NCBI GenBank assembly: GCA_015345905.1
Contig: JADDTR010000006.1
Span: 622,513 to 686,512, forward strand
Length of the DNA stretch: 64,000 nt
DNA from: Aotearoamyces nothofagi
Taxonomy: Eukaryota > Ascomycota > Leotiomycetes > Leotiales > Tympanidaceae
Direction: 5' to 3'
In this document: piece by piece, positions 44,069 to 56,400 of the stretch
How positions within the stretch are numbered: the stretch's first letter is position 1
Layout of the letters: each line of letters opens with the position of its first letter
Notes under the pieces: model-generated
What the model was told of the DNA's origin: nothing
Seen by the model: only the letters and a program-made list of their open reading frames with translations
The model's database searches: none
Program-made: the position numbers and the translations under genes

Positions 44069-44749
44069 TCGCAGCTTTTGCAGCTTTGCAGCTTGCAGCT
44101 TGCAGTCTGTGGCCCGACGCCTCACCACCGTACGGATGCATACGGCACCCACCACCGTGCCGTACACGCCACCCACGCTGGCTGCTTGCCTGCCGTATGT
44201 GTGCCGCCGAGTGTGCGGTGTATTATATTTTGCAGTACCGTCCAGTCCAGCACAGCACCACGGTATCGAGGTTCTGGCGCTTTCTGTGCTTCCGCGCCTT
44301 CCTGTGCTTGCGCCGCATTGCTGCTCTGGGCCCGATGGGGCAGTCGGTGGCGTGCAGCCCATACGAGATTGGAGGGGGGGGGGAGCAGGTATTCTTCTTT
44401 TCTTCTTTCCTGTTGCCAGAGTGGTGCTATCATATCATATGCCCCTCACGCCAGTCCTCGGACGAGCACGACACACTCTACTGAACGGAACGACCCCATC
44501 TCCATCTCCATCTCCATCTCGCAGCCGGGCGTAGCCTGTATCTCGCTCCGCACTGGGTCATGGTCTTGTGCCTGCGCCTCTCAGCATATGCGAGAATGGC
44601 TGGGTGGCTGGACGGCTGGATGGCTTGTGCTGGCTTGTGCTGGCTTGTCCAGGACGTCAGGACGTCGGCAGGTCAGCACTACCCTCCCCCGTGCAGCTCC
44701 CCTACTAGAGTGCATGAGGAAGCTCGCTCTCGGGAGGCCTACCGTAGTC

Positions 44750-44793
44750 CTGTAGGGCGGTCCAGTGGCCCTGTGGCCCTGTGGTCCTGTACC
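44750..44793 (+). repeat. 9-bp units CCCTGTGG/TCCTGTAGG
   Basis: Four or five imperfect copies (TCCTGTAGG, CCCTGTGG, CCCTGTGG, TCCTGTAC), matching the 9-bp array at 28638-28776. Confidence 0.7.
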
Positions 44794-45215
44794 GCAGAGG
44801 AGAGGGAGCTGCTAACCCCAAGACGCCATGGCGGGGAATTCACAGGATCCCTGGCCCCCAGTACTGCAAATTGTAATTCTCTGGCCCGATGCGCCGTCGA
44901 GGCTGTGATTGGGCCTGTGCTGGCGGCCCGCGGCGGCGGCGTCTGTGATAGGTAGGTCGTGGCCAGCCGGCTAGCCCGAGGCAGCTAGGCCGCTCGTCCC
45001 CTGATCCACTCAGATTCTGCTTCCCCCCCCCCCCTCCCCCCCAATCGCGTCCGTGCGCCCGTGCGCCCCAATGGAGCAGTACCTTAATGCACATCCGCAG
45101 CTCCTTTCGGCCAAACGGCCAAATCTTGCGCCGGACGGACTTTTACGGTACAGGGGACTACGGAACAGGGAGCATCCATGGTCCCCCCAGCCCACAATTG
45201 ATAAGAGCAGCTCTT

Positions 45216-45460
45216 GCAAGACAGGACAAGAGAGGACAGGAGAGGCCAGGATAGGACATGATAGGACAGGACCGAGCACTGCCGTCCAACAGCCTGGGCT
45301 GCTCGACCCTCCCAGGCAATGTTCTGGAATGGTTCTATGAGATCGTGTGTCATTGATCTGACCTGGCAATCTTCACTCCACCACTCCACTCCACCTGCCG
45401 CAGAGGAGATGACAGGGCAGGGCAGGGCAGGGCAGGACAGGACAGGGCAGGACAGGACGG
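45216..45460 (+). repeat. Degenerate pentamer tracts GACAG/GGCAG/GAGAG
   Basis: Two tracts (45216-45271 and 45411-45460) are made almost entirely of five-base words of type GRNAG in phase (GACAG, GAGAG, GATAG, GGCAG). About 140 bp of other sequence separates them. Confidence 0.8.
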
Positions 45461-45935
45461 GACCCAGTGGACCCCTACCATCCAGCACCCTACAGCACGG
45501 CGCTGAACAGGAATGTGCAGGAATGCACTGTACAGCACAGCCCGGGCCCCTCCCTTGCCCAGGCCTTCATTCTTCTTCCTACGACCGCCAAGCCTTCGGG
45601 CGAGCAGTGAGGTGAGCACGGCCTCGCCGAAGAAGGCAGCTGCGCAGAATCTTCTCTGCATCCTTCTACGGGTCAGACACCCCCCTTCTGCGATCGGCAC
45701 ATCTCAGACCCTTCCTTTCCGTGGCATGGCGTGGCATGCAATGGCTATTCGCGGCCCTCCTCGAGAGCGGCGAGGTGTAGGATGTGACGTGCCTACAGCC
45801 CGCAGCAAGACAATAAGACAGTGAGACGGTAAGCAGCGTGAGTAGGTCCTTCGAGCAGGTCCTCGGGTAGGGTGCTGAATATGCCTCGCGCTGGGACAGC
45901 CAGCTGATACAGACGGCCGTTTGATGCTCTACTAG

Positions 45936-46006
45936 TATAGTATAGTATAGTATAGTACAGTATAGTATAGTACAGTATAGTATAGTACAGTATAGTATAG
46001 TACAGT
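45936..46006 (+). repeat. Pentamer array with 15-bp higher-order unit (TATAG-TATAG-TACAG)
   Basis: About fourteen 5-bp units. In the second half TACAG replaces every third TATAG, giving a clean 15-bp higher-order repeat. Confidence 0.92.
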
Positions 46007-47040
46007 AGACGGCACTTGCTGTGGGATCGGTCCTAAGGGCCTCGCTTTCGCGCTCGCTCCCGCTGGCCAAAGGGTCCAGAGCCTCCAAGTCTTCGCCAAG
46101 CCACAGCCACCAGCCGCTGAGCGTCCGTCTACTGCCGCTGCTAACATGAAAACCCGAGAAACAAGGCGTCAAAGACCGAGGCGCAAGGCAAAGCTTGTTG
46201 CCCGGCACCTGATCAGCTCTGGTGGTGCGCCCACTACGCCCGCGGTGCTGACCCGAACAGTCAGCGCCGACGACGACGAGGCTTTGAATCTTGCATCTTG
46301 AATCTTGAATCCTGAATCATGGATGATGGTAGTAGGTAGCGTAGAGGTAGACGGAGAGTCGTGTGGCCGCTGGGGAAGAATGCCAACGGCCAGCATCCCG
46401 GCCAGGAACGGCACAGTAACGATATAATGATATAGGACAGGCATGGGGAAAGAGGCATGCAGAAGGGAGTGGCACCGTCCGGGACAGAAGAAGCAGGAGA
46501 AGCAGGAGAAGCAGGCGAAGAAGCAGTGCCCATGCCGCAGATCACGAGATTGCCGCCGGAGCGCGTTCTCTGTCTGCGGGCTGCCAGGCCACCAGGCTGC
46601 CAGGCCATGCGCGATCCCCGGACCCTCCCCCCCATCCCCCCCCTGCAGACTGGATCCAGCCAGCCACCAATCCAGCCAATCAGCCCATCCCGCCATCCCA
46701 GCAAAATCTCATCGTCCTTATCTCCCCCCCTCCCTCCCTCCCTCCCCCCAAGCTCTCTCGCACCTGCCTTTTCCAAACGTCGAGCCCCCGGAGCGATGGG
46801 TGTGGACGCCGCCTGCGAATACGGCTTGGAGCGCCAGATGAGCGAGAACGAACGACGATGGGCTAACCTAACCCCCCCCCCGCCGCCGCCGCCGCTGCCG
46901 TTCCAGTATCGAGAGCGAACGGCTCTGCGCCGAACCTCCTGCTCCTGTATTGCCAGTTGAGGTAAAAGGAGAGGAGAGGAAAGCCAAAGGTGCGTGGGCT
47001 GGAGCTACCGCATGCGGCCGCCTGGCTCTCCCTCCCTCCT

Positions 47041-47058
47041 GCATGCATGCATGCATGC
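47041..47058 (+). repeat. (GCAT)n microsatellite
   Basis: Four to five copies of GCAT, giving alternating GCATGC palindromes. Confidence 0.85.
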
Positions 47059-47480
47059 ACCACACCTGCCTACCTACCTACCCGTCAAATGTATCGTACT
47101 GTGCTGTGCTGTATCATGTCGTGACATTCGCATTCGCGATCGCGAGATCGTTTCCCTGATCCCTATCTATATCCATATTATATCCCTATCCCTATCATCT
47201 CCATATCCCCCTCCCCATCCCCTCCCCCGTACCCGCACCTCGCCTCTCCGCAACGCAACCCTTCGAAAGAAAATAAAAATTGGCGCGACGCTTGAGGTCG
47301 GGAGAGGAGAGGAGAGGAAAGAATGACATGTACGGGACAAAAAAGCCCCTGTGCAGACTCTGCAGATGCCTTTTTCTTTTTCTTTTCCTCTCCCCTCCCC
47401 CAAAACCTGCGGCAGACAGACAGGCAGGCAGGCAGGCAAAAAAGGCGTTCCTAGCTAAGCATAAGGAGTATATCACGTGC

Positions 47481-47529
47481 GGTATCGTATCGTATGCTCT
47501 GCTCTGCTCTGCTCTGGTATAGTATAGTA
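47481..47529 (+). repeat. Three adjoining pentamer arrays in one 5-bp register
   Basis: TATCG x2, then TCTGC x3-4, then TATAG x2, run on without changing the 5-bp register. Confidence 0.8.
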
Positions 47530-47635
47530 GCTATAGCTGTAGTCACGACTGCTGGTATATATATAACCTCGGGCCTGCACCTTCACAACCCCCGCGCTCG
47601 TTGGACTGTCTGGCCGGCCGGCTGACTCGGGGTGC

Positions 47636-47670
47636 TTTGCTTTGCTTTGCTTGCTTGCTTGCTTGCTTGG
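47636..47670 (+). repeat. (CTTTG)n changing to (CTTG)n
   Basis: Three CTTTG pentamers pass directly into about five CTTG tetramers. Confidence 0.85.
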
Positions 47671-47780
47671 TTTTGGCTTGCGACTTTTGCTGGCTGTTTA
47701 TTACGTGTGCTGGGTGTTGTGTTGTAGGTTGTGGGTTGTGGGTTGTGGTCTGGTCTGCAGTCTAGTCTATGGTTTATAAT

Positions 47781-47815
47781 CTACAGTCTACAGCCTATAG
47801 CCTACAGCCTACAGC
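47781..47815 (+). repeat. Heptamer array CTACAGC
   Basis: Five in-phase 7-bp units: CTACAGT, CTACAGC, CTATAGC, CTACAGC, CTACAGC. Confidence 0.88.
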
Positions 47816-48269
47816 TCCTTATCATATATATATAAGCATGCACAGGTCCAGAATCCATCTCGTCACTACTCTACCCAAGTAATGCAGGTCTGCACCGTCT
47901 GCACCAACCAAGCACGCCGCACTCTACCCTTACACCCGCGACTAATCGCCAAAATTTAACAAAGGTTACGAAACCGTCGAGCTCACCACTCTCGTTCTCG
48001 ATCAACATCAGAATCATAGCTTGGCATGTTCTCGCCGCTGGACATGGCACGGGTAGCAAGAGACGATATGTATTCCTCATCATGCAGCATGCTTTGTTCT
48101 AGGCATCTATCTATGTCTGTCTAGCATACCGGTTTTGCAGTCTTGTGTATCATTCCATTCCCTCGTGCACGGATCCTGAAAGTCATTATTGATGCCAGTC
48201 ATGCCAGTCATTTGCAAGGAAACGAAACCCCAAAGCCAACATCCACAAACCGTCGAGCTCGCATACTCT

Positions 48270-51200
48270 TTAAGCCCAGATCTCCCTGAACTTGGCATCG
48301 AACTCCACCTTCAGCTTTCGGAATGCACGGTACACGTTCATCAATTTGTCGTATTCCTCGTCATCTGTGCCAATCTCGTCGCCCGGTCCATCGGCAACTC
48401 TCTTCTCCCGCGCAACAATTGCATCTTCGTCTGCATCCCAATCATCTGCGACACCTTTCTTGCCCTTGCGGATAACAACAGGGGCGGCTTGCAGTGTCTG
48501 TACTGTAGGAGTTGGGATGGTTTCGGCAGCTTCCTCTTCGTCCCGGTCATTTTCTGCAGCGTCTCCGCTACCCATGATATCTAACATCTCGTCATCTGCA
48601 TCCTTGCCTCCTTTTCCAAGGCCTAGATATAATGCCAAACTGGTGCAGATTGTGGCCAAAACCAGCGAGAAATCATTGAGTACAAACCAGACTTCGGAGC
48701 GGCGGATGCCGTTGGCGTCTTCCAGCGGCTGCACAGAACCGTGCATGAAGAAGTCAAGCAGGTAAGCATTCAGTGGGGTATTGGATTCATCGGGGTGCAG
48801 CTCAAGGTGAGGAATGACGGCTGATTCGAGAAAGATTCCGCTCCTAGTAGAAGTGCAAAGGTCTGAAATTGTCTTGAAGTCGTCGCCGTGGCCTGAAAGG
48901 GCCACAAAGGTAGAACGAGCGTGAGGTCTGGGAAGACTTGGTAGGAAATTTACATCTGTCGGAGAGTTGTCGTGGTCATCACCGTTCGGCTGGGCGTTAC
49001 CGTTGGCCTTGGTGCTGCCATTGCTCAAAGTGTCCTCCGCACGGCCAACGTGGAGGTGTGTTAGGGGAAGTTGCGTCTCTTCGCCCTTGACGTGTTGAGC
49101 TGCAAAGGTCATAACATAGGTCGTGAAGATGTCTAGAGTATTTGCATTATGCTTGCGAAGGACAGTGGCAGCGTCCCTGGGCATAGGCTCTAGGTAGACC
49201 ATGGAAGGCGATCGTCGTATCTTTTCGGCCATTTCCTCGTTATCCGTCTCTTTGATGATCTGGCGACCGAAAATATGACTGAGGACAAGCATCACGGTTC
49301 GAAGAACCAGGTCAGTCTTCGTGTCAATGTCGGCACAGAGTTTGGCAAAGTAGCCATCCTTGAGCAAAGCATGGAATGCAAAGGAGGAGTTCTCTGTAAA
49401 GTACAGATGAGAGACGCAACTGGTGAAGTTGACTGGTTCTCCATGGGGACCAAGTAGACCTTGACGACGAAGATACTCGATAGAAAATCGTAGATGGTGC
49501 AAGACCTGCTCCTTGAAGCTCTCGCCACCGAGGTACAGACGAGGCTGAGAGAGGAGCGAGTTGATTGCTTTCACTGCATATGGAGAGTTCTTCGAGTCGT
49601 GTAATAGCGTAAAGAGACGGAGTACCAAGGTGGTCGTGATCGGGAAGTGGCCTGTAAGATCTGGCAAACGAGAGCTTAGCAGTCTGCATGCTCGCTCCGG
49701 TGTAATGCCTTGGAAGACGACATTTCCCAGGAGATCGAAGCCACGACGACCAGAACGGCCAGATGCTTGTCGGAAGTTGAGAGCAGTCAAGTAGACTGAA
49801 TCCCCAGAGAAGACCACGGTTGCGCAAGGCATGTTAATACCCAAGCTCAAGGTACCTGTAGCAACAACAACTCGAAGGTAACCCTTTCTGAAGAGCATCT
49901 CGACGCACTGCCGATACTTTCTGTTCATACCTGCGTGATGGACACCAATACCGCGTTGAAGGAGCTCTATGAGCTCTTCTTTGATATGCTTCCATCTCAG
50001 CTGTCTAATATACTGGTCAATCTCCGATTTTTGGGCTCTTCTCTTATCGGCAAATGAGAAATCATCCTGTGGTTCCTCGGGGTCGAATAGATCGTATGAG
50101 CTAACTTCCGAGTTGGCATCATCTCTTGCCTGATCTGCCTTGGAAGTCTTATCATCGTCATCACCACCCTTTTTCTTTGAGACCTTCGGGGGCTTCTTTG
50201 CTCCCTTCTTGTCCTTTAACTCCTTCCATTTGGACCAGCCATCAAGCTTGCGCTGCCATTCCTTGCCTAAATACAATATTAGTTATTGAGATTGTACAGG
50301 GGCTGAAAATTCTGCATACCTTCTTTCCAGCGGCTCTCGGCACTTTTCAATTCCTTCAGAAGGTGTTCAGCAATGTCCTCGCAGCCACTACGATCGTAGT
50401 TGAATAAAATAGCAGGGAGGGCTTGTCTATGATGAAGCTGATAAAGCAATGGGAGCGTTGTGGCCTTGAGGTCGTCTGGGTCAATCTTGTCCTGATCTTC
50501 AGGACTAATAACTGCAGCTTGCTGTGGAGTAAGTTCCTCAACTACCTTTCCGAATGGTGAATCCCTATCCGCCATCCATTGTAATAGCACTTTCTTGAGC
50601 TCTTTTTCCCACTTGAAAATATCCGCCTTCTTAATGCAAGGTGGCAAAGCCTTTTCGGGATCCACCGTATTTGGTACCTTGTACTTATCATTAGACAACT
50701 TAACCATCGTCTTCCACAACAGGAAGCAATCACGGGGCTCCAGTGCTAGGTCGTCAGGCATACCGCGAGATTTGTCCACAAGACTAGCAATTGGGTGAAA
50801 GTAAGTCAAACCAGGAAGTCCGTCAAGACCTAGACCAACACCATGTGTTTTCCCAAAACCCTCAAACTTGAAGGTTGGTGGAGGTTTGTATAAGTATTTT
50901 CGAAGGTCAGAGTATCTCGTCGAGTGTTGGATCATTGTGAGTTTCGTGTTTGAGGCTTTCTGAGTTTCGGCAAGCCAGTCACTGAACTGTTCAGGGTTTC
51001 CAATGGTTGCAGATAGTGCGATAATAGGGCATGGAGCAAGCAAGAGTAGCTGTTCCCATACAACACCGTCCTCGGCTGCGCCGATAGAGTGGATTTCATC
51101 AAAAATTATTCGCTTTACTCGAGGTGCCCAAGATTTGGCGTTTGTCGGGGCTAGAAGCATGATTTGCAACACGTGGGGAACGGTCACTAGGATCTGGCAA

Positions 51201-54198
51201 CCTGTAGAGTTGTTCACACGGTAATCTCGGGTATGGATTGCCCAAACTGATTTGCCAGCCGATGGATACTTCTTCGAGAATCGACCTTGAATTTCGGCAG
51301 CGATCTGATTGACAAGCGCCTTGGTAGGTGCGACGTAGACTAGGACGCTATCGTTGTCCGCTCTCAAGACTTTCTCCATGGCGTAGAAACTGATGAACGT
51401 CTTACCCGCGGATGTTGGAGCTACAACAAAGACGCTGTGGTCAGCATCTAGCTCATCAAGAACCTTCCTCTGCCATCCGTCAGGTACAAAGCTTGAGACT
51501 CGAGCATCCGGTTGAGCATCAAGGTAACGATCCATGTACGGTCCACAGTGTAGCAGCTGGAATTCAGACTGCGAAAGAGCAATGCGTAGAGCTGAGGGGT
51601 TGGCTGGATATTTGAACGTGAATGATAGCTTGCGATCCTGTGCTGTGGAGGAGAGCATAGCAGTCATAGCGTCTTTGATTCCAACCAGCGTACAGATTTT
51701 CTCGACATGCTGAGCGATTTCCTTCGTAATTGGTGCCTTGGACGAGCAGATTGACCGAACAACAGTCCACTGTAGAGCTACAACATGGTACCCTTCAGTC
51801 TTCTTTTCCGCCTTACAGTATTTTGCCCACCATGAAAGCAGACTCTGAAGTAAATAGAGGTTGATATCAGGTTCGACGTGTGTCGATCTAGCTGTATCAA
51901 GGCTGTCTAGGTAGGCCTTGGATTTCAAATATCGTTCTTGGTCGCCAGGAATTTCATCAAAGCCTTTCATGACGCCAGACCAAGCAGAGAAAGCCTTGTC
52001 TGACTCAGCACCTCCCTTCTTTTCTTTATTGTCAGCAATGATCTGTTGCGCCTTGGTCAAACCACCAGCAGCCTTCTTGCCTCCCTTTTTGGCGCTCGGT
52101 GCAGACTCATCCGACTTTGACGCCTTCCCAGGCTTTACTGGCTTTTTCTCAACTTGCTTAGAAATTTTCTCGGCGATAATGCTATCAGATATCGGTGACA
52201 GCTTTTTTATGCCTACAGTAATCGTCTCGGGCTCTAAGGCTCTACCTTTAGAACCTGTCAAACTGGCGGCGTATGATGTCATCTCTGCCATGTAAAACTG
52301 GTTCGTTCGGAGTGGATTCCGCCATTTCGACACCTTCTCGACTACAGCTTGCTTGGGATTAAGTGGCTTTCTGTAGTTATGCCAATGGGAAGTCTCCCGG
52401 TAGATCTTCATAGATGCAGTCTGCAGAGGGGTCGCTTCAGCAGTTACGCTGATACAGGCTAGGTGCTTATCAAAGACCGGGTTGGAGAACTGCATAACAG
52501 CTGCCTCGCCGACATTGATTGCGGTTGCATCATGCTCTTCATCCGTGTCTACGACTTCAGCCTTAGTAGGATCATCTAAGGATAGGATTTTTCCTGTCAG
52601 AGCTTGAACAGCTACAGATATCGATATCCAGTCGTCTTTGAGGGCCGTTGTAAGTGCATCATCGACGGATCCCTCGAGGATCGCTTGAATTGTGACTCTG
52701 AACAGTCTCCCATCAACTAAATCAACAATGTCACAGTCGACGTTGTGGCTGCTCATGGCTTCATTCCACTCTGCTTCGCTTATAATCTGTAACGTGATAT
52801 CAGAATATTCCTCAAGGAAGCTTTCGACAAGGTTATCAAAATCCTTGTTAAAGGCGACCAGAGGCAACCTTCGCTGTGATAGGGAGATATGTTTCATGAG
52901 CAGTGCATGTAGTAAAAAGGCTGAGGTCAGAAAAATGTCTGCCTCTGGTTTGGCGAGCAATGCAGAGATAGTACAGGCGGTCAGAAGCCAGCTCTCTGAT
53001 ATCTTGTTCCCGTTAGTTGACGTGAGGATAGTTTGAACGGCTGGTTTGGATATGAATTCCTTCACGTTGATAATGTTGTCGGGGTGGGTGGAAGCTTCTG
53101 TAGGGGGGGATTCATGAATGAAGTCGCCATCTTTCACACCTGTTCCTTCTAAAATCAAAGTAAAAACCTGATCGACAGTGTTAGCTTGATGATTAATGCC
53201 CCATTGGTCTAGAATTGAGAAAAGACAATTGACCACTTTGCGAATATCGACTATGGAGAAGTGATCGATGAAAACCCTCTTCCAATTCTAGGAAGTATTA
53301 GCATACCTTACTATCCCGAAACTCAATTCGATTGATAAGGGCAATGTTAAGCTTCTGTGAATTGAACCACCAAATTATACCTCTCAGCAGAACCTTCGCT
53401 CTGTCGGCGTCTGCATGATTTCCATCAGGTTTGCCGAGAGGAGGTAGTGCGCCATCATGAGCCATGACAAAATGTACGGGCGATAGCTTCAAGTAGCGAT
53501 CAAATTCATTGCTTTGGAGCGACGAAAAGATATGAACCTTCACATCAGGGCTGGATTCCGGCAGATGATGAAGTAGATGCCGGATCACTACTGACCGGGC
53601 GAGCAGATAACGGGACCGATGGTTTTGTGGGACGCCCGGAGGGATACACAAATCTCGATGTTCTAACACTTCCTTAGAGGAAGTTTCCATAAAGTTGATG
53701 AGAGACACCTACCGTCAAAGAAAGCAATATGGAATTGGCAATGCCGTTTTATGAGGTTCTCCAGGAAGCGCTCCACCACGAAAGCGGCATGGAGCATTTG
53801 AAACCCATCTAAAATAATTAGCTGGTGCTCTTTGGAGAGAGTAGTAACCGCCGCTTTGAAATTTAACCTCGGTCGAATTACCAGACGGTCAAATCAGCGT
53901 GATATATATACGTGCTAAGGTAGATAGTCCCAGTAAATTATCTTAGAATGCTTGGACTATCTACATAGTATAGACTACTAGATAATATCCTTGCATCACC
54001 GAATATCATTTATATAGAAAGAAATCGGGTAATATTACCGTGAAAATCAATACGTTCATCCTCGAAGCATTCTCGTAGGAGAGAGTCTCCTTCAACAAGG
54101 AAGAGTTCTTTGCCAGCGTAGTCTCCAATAAGGTCGATAAACAGCGGTCGGCGAGAATCATACCAAGTCAAGATCGATGGCTCTTCAAGAGCTGCCAT
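48270..54198 (-). CDS. DDX60-like DExH-box RNA helicase (Ski2-related)
   Basis: Five exons: 54198-54039, 53808-53713, 53662-53312, 53250-50320 and 50266-48270; 1844 residues. Junctions give FHDGFQMLHAAF, AFFDEHRDLCIP, FRDIDIRKVVNC and WKEGKEWQRK. The third donor is GTAAGG at 53311 and its acceptor CCATAG; this and the TGTTAG acceptor at 53663 were chosen by phase and deserve transcript proof. The N-terminal 800 residues resemble the DDX60 N-terminal region (TWYDSRRPLFIDLIGDYAG). Helicase motif I is APTSAGKT (Lys819), motif II DEIH (920-923) and motif III SAT (949-951). Domain 2 has GIGVHHAGMNRKYR, VVVATGTLSLGINMPC and QASGRSGRRGFD. Animal DDX60 is linked to antiviral RNA sensing; fungal members are uncharacterised. 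Acidic and Lys-rich insertions occur near 575 and 1195. Confidence 0.88.
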
Positions 54199-55020
54199 AA
54201 TGGCGGGTTAGTGGTATGACTACGTGAGGGTCATGTATCAATCAGTACGATCTGTAGAGTAGCGCTGGATGACGGTGGGCCAAGTGGTTATCAGGGAACC
54301 TTTAGTTCGTAGAAAACCTGAAGGACGATTCCAATAAATGCAACAAGTTGTGACAGCGAACAGAGGTTGCTGAAAGTGGCATTCTTATGTGACGTGTTGG
54401 TCCTGAGATTCTGTTTGTTGTCAGTAGGCGAGTTTAGGCAATGTGTGCGTCACGTGGTAAGTCGCTTCACTATGGGATTCTTTTAGTGGGTCACTGAGCA
54501 TTAGAAGCCGTCATCATGCACAGAATTAATAATATTTGTCCGACCTTCAGAGCGATTCTTTCTACACAAATAAGCGGCTCGACTTGAGTTAGTGGCGTGA
54601 CGCGCTGTACTTTTTTCTGGGCACTGGGACGGCGGGGGGAAGGAGTTTATCAGACAGGGCTCCCTGGATATTACTAAGTACTTGTACAGTATTCCGGTAG
54701 ACATACTATTTTCTGCGCCAAGCCTAAATAGGCCCTTTGAAAGACAACGTGCTGTAGATTGCTGCCAATGATGCACTCATGTGAATCAAATTCGTCAGAG
54801 CTCTCTTGCAAACTATATGGAAATACCTAATGTCGCTGCAACTTAATATTCTCGAAGTTTAGGAGTACAACAAGACGTCTCCAGAGTCGACCGCCCGCAA
54901 TGGCCATACTCGGACATCCTCGGACACTGGATGCCCCGGATTCGCTGGTGCGTAATACAACAAACAAGTATCTTGTATTGAGAATCTAAAGCAGGCACCG
55001 TTAATTACTGCATCGTTGCA
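54199..55020. other. Intergenic region upstream of the DDX60-like gene
   Basis: 820 bp between the helicase start and the esterase stop. Short frames only; no repeat or RNA gene identified. Confidence 0.45.
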
Positions 55021-56400
55021 TCAAATCATTGATCGTTTCTTCCCGATTTCATCAGCATACATTGCCTCCTCAAACCTTTGCCACACTTCCGCACTTGTTC
55101 TGTCACCCGAGGGGAGCAATTGGCCTGCATATAGCAGCGCAACACCCGACTTCCGATCCACGGTCCAGTGCAAGTTCGGCAAGCCTCCCCAGGCCAAAGT
55201 GCCAGCCTTTCTCCGCTTCCTGCTTCCTCCACCCACGCCTCCTTCTACATCTTTCATAGCAACCATACCCCCGAGAGCAAAATTGAGATCCGCGGATGTC
55301 GGGAGACCGCCAGTTAAGGCGATGCCCACTTCTTCATTCATATTTCCAGGGTACTTGGAGAAGACTACTTCATTGAGTGACCTCAGATCAGCTCCTTCTA
55401 ACTGTGGTTGGAACAGCTGCGATATGCTATCGCTCTTCATCAAGATACCATCTTTTCTAAGTAGCGCGCTAAGGAGCTTCACATAGTCCTCGGCACATGA
55501 GTATACGCCACCTCCTCCAGAGTCATATTTCATGTTGTCTGGATAGAATCGCGTAGGGCTATTGATTAGATTCCCGTCTGGTGTGCGCATACTCATATCC
55601 GGTCGCCGATTCTTGATATCCTGCCGATCCTTGAGACGGAAAGAAGTCGATTTCATTCCCAGAGGTTCCCAGATATTCTCTCGCATGTACACCTCCAGGG
55701 GCTGGTTCCCATTAACGCGCTCGACCATCGCACCAGCCCAGTCGGTGCCTACACTATAGTTCCAGCCAGTTCCTGGCTCAAATAAAAGTGGAAGCAAGCA
55801 TTGGTCATGCTGAGGGAGACATTAATGATCAGTTTTCATCCATTATGTATATTGCGTCGCGGTTCTACCTACAAAGGAGCCAGGTTCCGGTCCATCCACC
55901 CGAAGTTCGGCCCATCTCTTTAAATCTGGATTTAGGAACATATATCCCATGCCACTTGAATGAGATAGAAGCATAGGCAAGGTAAGTTTATTCTTAGCTT
56001 TTTCATATATAGGCTCTCCTGTGGTATCCTTGAAGCCCTTGAGAATACTACGGTCTTTTAATTCCGGCAACACAGTGGAAATATCGCCATCAAGGTCCAA
56101 GAGACCCCTTTCAACGCATTGCATGACCGATACAGCGGTCATGAGCTTAGTACATGATGCGATCCACATTGTTGTATTCAAAGAAAGAGGTCTGTTGTAA
56201 AGAGGGGATTCTGGGTCTAGGGATTGGGTACCGGCACATTTCGAGTAAATGATTCCTTCAATTATCAGTATTGTATATTAAACTTTAAATAAGAGCTGCG
56301 ATATACCATCTTGATCAACAGCAACAGCAACACATCCAGGGATGATTCGTTCTGGTCCTGGCGCAGTGGCCCTGTCTAGGAAATGTTCAAATGCTAACAT
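55021..56400 (-). CDS. Beta-lactamase-fold serine hydrolase (class C / LovD-like esterase)
   Basis: Three exons, 56400-56307, 56255-55873 and 55809-55021, 421 residues; introns of 51 and 63 bp. An in-frame TAG just upstream supports the ATG at 56400. Catalytic Ser65 and Lys68 form SxxK in IASCTKLM, and Tyr177 is in GTGWNYSVGTDW. The family block LPMLLSHSSGMGY is present, and a Gly-rich loop near SGGGGVYSCAEDY. There is no signal peptide, so it is probably cytosolic. Relatives include carboxylesterases, D-aminopeptidases and the acyltransferase LovD of statin synthesis. No polyketide synthase or other pathway gene lies nearby, so a biosynthetic role is not suggested by context. Near the C-terminus a basic stretch (GSRKRRKAG) interrupts the fold. 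Confidence 0.9.

Larger units (their letters stand above)
42637..48269. other. Gene-free, GC-rich repeat block 2
   Basis: 5.6 kb between the permease start and the 3' end of the DDX60-like gene. Long frames on all strands are products of GC richness and repeats, with Arg/Ala/Pro/Cys-rich peptides and no family resemblance. The sequence is packed with short tandem arrays, many with a 5-bp period, and runs of C (45027-45036 and others). The clearest arrays are listed separately. I cannot exclude a non-coding RNA or a small multi-exon gene. Confidence 0.65.

Noticed and set aside
43777-44755. Overlapping frames of 235-287 codons in block 2
   Set aside because: Open because of high GC; several strands are open at once and the peptides are Ala/Arg/Cys-rich.
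53287-53305. Very short intron GTATGC..CCTAG in the helicase gene
   Set aside because: It would be only 19 bp; the GTAAGG donor at 53311 with the CCATAG acceptor gives a normal 61-bp intron in the right phase.
55021-56400. LovD-like enzyme as part of a polyketide cluster
   Set aside because: No polyketide synthase, NRPS or tailoring gene lies in the window; neighbours are a helicase and a caspase-like protein.
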